From Rhodothermales bacterium (GTDB lineage Bacteria; Bacteroidota; Rhodothermia; Rhodothermales; Bin80): DNA of 39,271 nt. Shown piece after piece: positions 35,796 through 39,271 of the stretch (position 1 is its first letter; each line of letters begins with the position of its first letter). The position numbers were made by a program, and so were the translations under genes. Below the pieces are notes generated by a model. It was not told the origin of the DNA and made no database searches. It saw only the letters and a program-made list of their open reading frames with translations. The stretch lies in the NCBI GenBank assembly GCA_022822185.1, contig JAJECE010000051.1, forward strand, positions 1-39,271. Reading direction: 5' to 3'.

Positions 35796-36925
35796 TGAAA
35801 ATGGACTCCATTCTGATGCGCAGGCTTTTCGGGCTAGGGCCTGAATTTGCACACCGGCTGGGATTCAGCGCTGCGTGGCTTGCGGACCGGCTCATACCTG
35901 CGTATCTGGAGAAGACCTATGGATTTGAGGACTCGATCCTGCATCAGCAGATCTGGGGGCTGGAGTTTCCGAACCCGATTGGTCTGGCAGCAGGCTGCGA
36001 CAAGAACGCCCTGCTGGTTCCGTTCTGGGAACGGCTGGGGTTTGGGCATATAGAGGTCGGTTCGGTTACGGTGAACCGTTCTGCCGGAAATGCACGGCCG
36101 CGGTTATTTCGCCTGCAGGAAGATCGTGCAATCATTAACCGATTAGGGCTTCCCAGCAAGGGTTCAAATCTGGTCGCCCAGCGTTTATCCCGTACATCTG
36201 CCGTGAACATGCCAATTGGTATAAGCATTGCCAGAGTTGAGGGGAGTGCATCCGCCATCAAAGATTACTGTCAGTGCATGATGCGGCTTTTACCGTATGC
36301 AGACTACCTGACCATCAATATCTCGTGCCCCAATACGGTGGATGGAAAGAATTTTGAAGCACCGGAACACCTTGACTCGTTGCTGGATGCTCTGATTGAT
36401 CAGGTAAGCGGCCGCGTTCCCGTGCTGATGAAGCTCGCCCCACCGGACACACCGAAAGTCGTCTACGACAGCCAGACGGACGCAATTCTGGAGACGGCAG
36501 TCCGGCATGGCGTGAATGGGTTTGTGGTAACCAATACAGCCAAGGATCGACTCGGGCTCGTCACCGATAAGGAATCACTGCAGGAGATCGGTGATGGCGG
36601 GCTGAGCGGCCCGCCCATTTATCCTCGAGCGGTTCAGATGGTCAGATATGTTCGCTCATGCGTTGGACCGGATTATCCGATTATCGGAGTCGGAGGAATT
36701 TCTTCGGCGGAGGATGCCTATCAGATGATCCGTGCAGGTGCCAGCCTTTTGCAAATTTATACTGCACTGGTCTATGAGGGTCCGAAACTGGTTCAGCACA
36801 TGAAGCGGGGACTGGTTCAGCGGCTGAAGTCCAGCGGCTATGCATCCATTGAGTCCGTGATCGGTACGGCACCGGGGATTGGCGAATATGCGGACCTTAC
36901 CGGGCTCTCCTTCAGTCCTGGTTGA
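35795..36925 (+). CDS. pyrD: Dihydroorotate dehydrogenase (class 2-like)
   Basis: The 376-residue FMN enzyme oxidises dihydroorotate to orotate in pyrimidine synthesis. The N-terminal helices (FAHRLGFSAAWLADRLIP) that dock class 2 enzymes to the membrane quinone pool are present. NPIGLAAGCDKNA, VGSVTVN, GNARPRLFRL, INRLGLPSKG, GGLSGPPIYPRA and IIGVGGISSAEDAYQMI build the FMN barrel. At the active-site base, where E. coli PyrD has serine in NISSPNT, this protein reads NISCPNT (C178), as in class 1 enzymes. GTG 35795 overlaps the preceding TAG by one base; ATG 35801 is an equally good start. It sits between the exported metallopeptidase gene and the phosphopantetheinyl transferase. Confidence 0.93.
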   Translation: MKMDSILMRRLFGLGPEFAHRLGFSAAWLADRLIPAYLEKTYGFEDSILHQQIWGLEFPNPIGLAAGCDKNALLVPFWERLGFGHIEVGSVTVNRSAGNARPRLFRLQEDRAIINRLGLPSKGSNLVAQRLSRTSAVNMPIGISIARVEGSASAIKDYCQCMMRLLPYADYLTINISCPNTVDGKNFEAPEHLDSLLDALIDQVSGRVPVLMKLAPPDTPKVVYDSQTDAILETAVRHGVNGFVVTNTAKDRLGLVTDKESLQEIGDGGLSGPPIYPRAVQMVRYVRSCVGPDYPIIGVGGISSAEDAYQMIRAGASLLQIYTALVYEGPKLVQHMKRGLVQRLKSSGYASIESVIGTAPGIGEYADLTGLSFSPG

Positions 36926-36930
36926 GATGT

Positions 36931-37749
36931 ATGGATGCAGTTACGTTTCAATTCAGGGAGGAGAATTTGCAGTGCAGAAGCGTTCTCAATCCATGTTCTT
37001 CTATCATGCCGGCTGATCTGATTCAATCATGGATCCGGCCTGTTTGCCGAACCGGCGAGGTAAGTGTGATCCACATCAGCCTAGCCCCTGATCCGGATCG
37101 TGAGCAGTATGCTGTCAGTTGGCTTGATGCGGAAGAGTTGCAGCGCTGGCAGCGTTACAAAGTTGATCGTGCGCGAAGGGAGTTTGCACTTTGCCGGGCT
37201 ACGCTGCGCTACTTGCTCTGTCAGCAGCTAGGATGTAAGAATGCTGACTTAGCAATCGTCGCTGCCTCCGATCACGGGAAACCGTATGCCGTATTATGCG
37301 GAAGGACGGTCTCCGCCAAATTCAACGTGAGCCACAGTGATCCGCACGGATTGATCACGATTGCGGAGGGAGTTCGTGTAGGGATAGATGTGGAGGCGGG
37401 TTTACGCAGGCGAGACTTTGACGGGATCTCCGAGATGGTTTTCGGCCCGAATGAGCGGGCAGAGATCCTGTCTGCGAGGGGCGCAAAGAAGGCGAGCCTG
37501 TTTTTTAGATACTGGACACTGAAGGAGGCACTGCTCAAAGCAGCCGGGACCGGATTGTCCACTGACCTCACCAGGATGGAACTCCCCTGGAGCGTCCGCC
37601 ACGGGGCTTCAACGGGGATTTTTCAATCGCCCGACAATCCCATGATCCGCTGGCAACTTCAGGATTTGAGCACCCGGCAGTACACCGCAGCAATTGCAAC
37701 CGAAATCGTCCATCCGGCCTCCTCCCATACTTTGCCTCCTGCATGCTGA
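36931..37749 (+). CDS. 4'-phosphopantetheinyl transferase, Sfp type
   Basis: From ATG 36931 there are 272 residues (TTG 36922, overlapping the pyrD stop, and ATG 37006 are alternatives). The Sfp-type two-lobe pattern is clear: RREFALCRATLRYLL in the first lobe, then HGKPYA, FNVSHSDPHGLITIA, VGIDVE (Mg-binding acidic pair), and FFRYWTLKEALLKAAGTGL. It activates acyl, peptidyl or polyketide carrier proteins by attaching phosphopantetheine from CoA. Its size is closer to the broad Sfp group than to short AcpS, so it may serve fatty acid synthesis as well as secondary metabolism. It nearly abuts pyrD and probably shares its transcript. Confidence 0.92.
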   Translation: MDAVTFQFREENLQCRSVLNPCSSIMPADLIQSWIRPVCRTGEVSVIHISLAPDPDREQYAVSWLDAEELQRWQRYKVDRARREFALCRATLRYLLCQQLGCKNADLAIVAASDHGKPYAVLCGRTVSAKFNVSHSDPHGLITIAEGVRVGIDVEAGLRRRDFDGISEMVFGPNERAEILSARGAKKASLFFRYWTLKEALLKAAGTGLSTDLTRMELPWSVRHGASTGIFQSPDNPMIRWQLQDLSTRQYTAAIATEIVHPASSHTLPPAC

Positions 37750-38142
37750 ACAGCCAGCGTGCATAAAGAAACAGGTACTCTATACGAAAGGCTCCACTAC
37801 GGATATCACGATGTGGTACCACCTTTTGGCGGGCAGGGACGACGCGTATTCGGCGGGCAGGATATAACCTGAAAGACAAGGCAGGAAATCCCTTTATGAT
37901 TCAGAATTGAGACAAGAGAGGATTCCCTGAACAACCCGTCCCCAAAACAGCGACAGTAAAAACTCAAATGTGGGAACTGTGTCCTAAGGGTAGGCGAAAA
38001 AATAAATTAGCATATGTAGATTTACATTTTGACTTCTATTTTTCTTCCTATTTACTCATTTAAGATGATGGTTATGGTTTGATTCGGCCTTGAAGAACAT
38101 CTAAAGGCAGGTTTATTCATTTTTTGTGGAAATTGAGACTGC
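37750..38142. other. Intergenic region without a gene
   Basis: About 390 bp between the phosphopantetheinyl transferase and the transposase promoter. A weak stem (TGCATGCTG at 37740-37748 with CAGCGTGCA at 37755-37763, one G-T pair) overlaps the upstream stop codon but has no T-run. The second half is AT-rich. No small ORF or RNA gene was recognised. Confidence 0.5.
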
Positions 38143-38171
38143 TTGACTAATAATATTATATTTCCTATATT
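38143..38171 (+). promoter_or_regulatory. Sigma-70-type promoter of the transposase remnant
   Basis: TTGACT (38143-38148) and TATATT (38166-38171) are separated by an ideal 17 bp within an AT-rich stretch, placing the transcript start about 10 bp before the ATG at 38190. Confidence 0.6.
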
Positions 38172-38189
38172 ATATAGACATTTTAACTT

Positions 38190-39113
38190 ATGCAGATTCT
38201 TATGCCTCGAACTCCTTGCTCAAGCCAACCCCTGATTGATCTCATTCGTGAGCGAAAGGTCGTCATGTACGCCGACCTACAAGATGCACTTGGTCCCGTA
38301 AGCCGACAAACGGTATACCGTAAAATGCTTGAGATCGGAGTCCGATCTAGCTATTCTCACGGAGGACGCTACTATACCCTGGATGAATGTGCAGACTATG
38401 ATGCGAATGGACTTTGGTCGTATGGCGAAATTTATTTTTCCCGTCACAATACCCTCAACGATACCCTGGTGCATTTAGTGGACCAATCCCCCCGTGGTTT
38501 GCTTGCGCGGGATCTCAAGAAAATCGTGAAGCTTGAGATCTTAACTGTATTGCACCGGCTCACCAAAACCGGTCGCATGTTCCGAACCAAAATTGGTGAC
38601 CATTATGTCTACTTTTCGACGAATGCAGATCGGCGAAGGCGGCAACGGCGCCGTCCTACCGTCCCACCCAGTATGCGGGATGCCAACTTCATGGGGGCGA
38701 TGCAGCGGTTTTGTGGAACCCTCAATGAAAAGCAACGGCGATTGTTTGCTGGATTGGAGGCGCTTCGCACGGACAGCGGAGGGGATCGGCAAGTTGCGGA
38801 TCTACTGGGGATGTCTCGTACAACGGTGACCAAAGGCCGGAAACAGATTTTGTCGGGAGACTTTGAGGAGCATCGCATCCGTAAACCCGGCGGTGGTCGG
38901 AAAAGCATTGAAAAAAAACCCCCGAATTCAACGAACACTTTGCACGCATAGTGGAGAGGGAGACGGCAGGAGATCCAATCCATGGAACCTGTTGGGTGCG
39001 AATGACCGCCGCCAGTTGTGTATTCAGATGAACTATGACTTGCGGGAATTCAGTGTTCGGACACTACCGTACGTCGAGTTTTATCAGATTGGGGGTTTAA
39101 GCAACGCGTGAAT
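38190..39113 (+). pseudogene. ISAzo13-like transposase, N-terminal part, frameshifted and truncated
   Basis: The first frame (38190-38951, 253 residues) has a winged-helix-like N-terminus (VSRQTVYRKMLEIGV) and then LNEKQRRLFAGLEALR, VADLLGMSRTTVTKG and RIRKPGGGRKSIEKK, the hallmark entry of ISAzo13-family transposases. It ends early at TAG. A -1 shift at the tract of eight A and five C (38908-38920) would continue as FNEHFARIVERETAGDPIHG. A further shift is needed to reach NDRRQLCIQMNYDLREFSVRT, after which similarity stops near 39113. The DDE core is absent, so this is a fragment unless the rest was lost to the window border, which the stops argue against. The first frame might still make a truncated DNA-binding protein. 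Confidence 0.75.
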
Positions 39114-39188
39114 CGGAAAGTGATCGCAACCTGTCTAGCGACAGTAACTTTATTCTAGGCGGACACTTAAAAGTTTCAATCTAGGAGG

Positions 39189-39240
39189 GGCACGGGCAAC
39201 GAGGCGGAGCAGCGAGCTGCGAAGCCGAGTTGCCCGTGCC
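39189..39240. repeat. 52-nt palindromic element
   Basis: GGCACGGGCAAC (39189-39200) and GTTGCCCGTGCC (39229-39240) are perfect inverted arms. The interior continues symmetrically: GA facing GA, GGC with GCC, then a GCAG/CTGC tip. TTTTTT follows at 39249-39254. It could be a REP-like palindrome, an IS end or a terminator. Confidence 0.7.
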
Positions 39241-39271
39241 AAAAGTCGTTTTTTCCTGTACTCCATCTTCC

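Noticed and set aside
37740..37763. Hairpin after the phosphopantetheinyl transferase gene as terminator
   Set aside because: The stem is only moderate with one G-T pair, it includes the stop codon and no T-run follows.

Overview
The window is bacterial chromosome of moderate GC. Four features suggest a Bacteroidota/Rhodothermota-type organism (Rhodothermales or Balneolales like): a giant secreted protein ending in an NYPNPFNPST-type sorting domain, an S9 peptidase with a Q-starting mature end, a metallopeptidase/beta-propeller/barrel-like exported protein, and sparse Shine-Dalgarno sites. This assignment rests on protein style only; there is no rRNA or other marker gene. I saw no tRNA, rRNA or CRISPR array.

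Layout. (1) 2-5185: 3'-complete, 5'-cut gene for a Calx-beta repeat surface/secreted protein. (2) 5345-6487 (-): zinc/PLP D-threonine aldolase / D-serine dehydratase family enzyme. (3) 6577-9090 (-): a compact cassette of three cistrons joined by ATGA overlaps: an HNH nuclease with two helix-turn-helix (HTH) modules, a protein made of eight tandem ~50-residue HTH modules, and a one-module remnant interrupted by a stop codon. (4) 9635-10679 (+): a DNA methyltransferase destroyed by frameshifts. (5) 10782-12564 (+): a palindromic operator/promoter, a membrane protein, a winged-helix regulator and uppS. (6) 12565-13413: no recognisable gene. (7) 13414-17761 (+): a tightly coupled three-gene operon of sulfotransferase, a GPP34(GOLPH3-like)-cytochrome P450 fusion whose apparent start lies behind a C9 tract, and a geranylgeranyl-reductase-type flavoprotein. 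It looks like a lipid or isoprenoid tailoring unit. (8) 17825-19929: a 190-bp MITE-like inverted-repeat element followed by an insertion sequence with a 568-residue DDE transposase.

(9) 20035-21147 (+): DUF4389 membrane protein and SixA-type phosphatase. (10) 21211-32555 (-): a long minus-strand block. In transcription order it reads mrdA (PBP2), rodA, a sarcosine-oxidase-type flavoprotein, argS, possibly a small ORF, a methyltransferase-HNH fusion, pheA and an S9 peptidase. mrdA to argS are separated by only 1-5 bp. (11) 32700-37749 (+): exported metallopeptidase/propeller/barrel-like protein, pyrD and a 4'-phosphopantetheinyl transferase, nearly abutting. (12) 38143-39271: a decayed ISAzo13-like transposase with a clear sigma-70-type promoter and an A8C5 slippery tract, then a 52-nt near-perfect palindrome at the right edge.

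Most of the window is housekeeping (cell-wall elongation, undecaprenyl phosphate, arginyl-tRNA, phenylalanine, pyrimidine). The accessory interest lies in three places: the modular HTH/HNH cassette beside a dead methyltransferase, the sulfotransferase-GPP34/P450-reductase operon with its homopolymer switch candidate, and the methyltransferase-HNH fusion.
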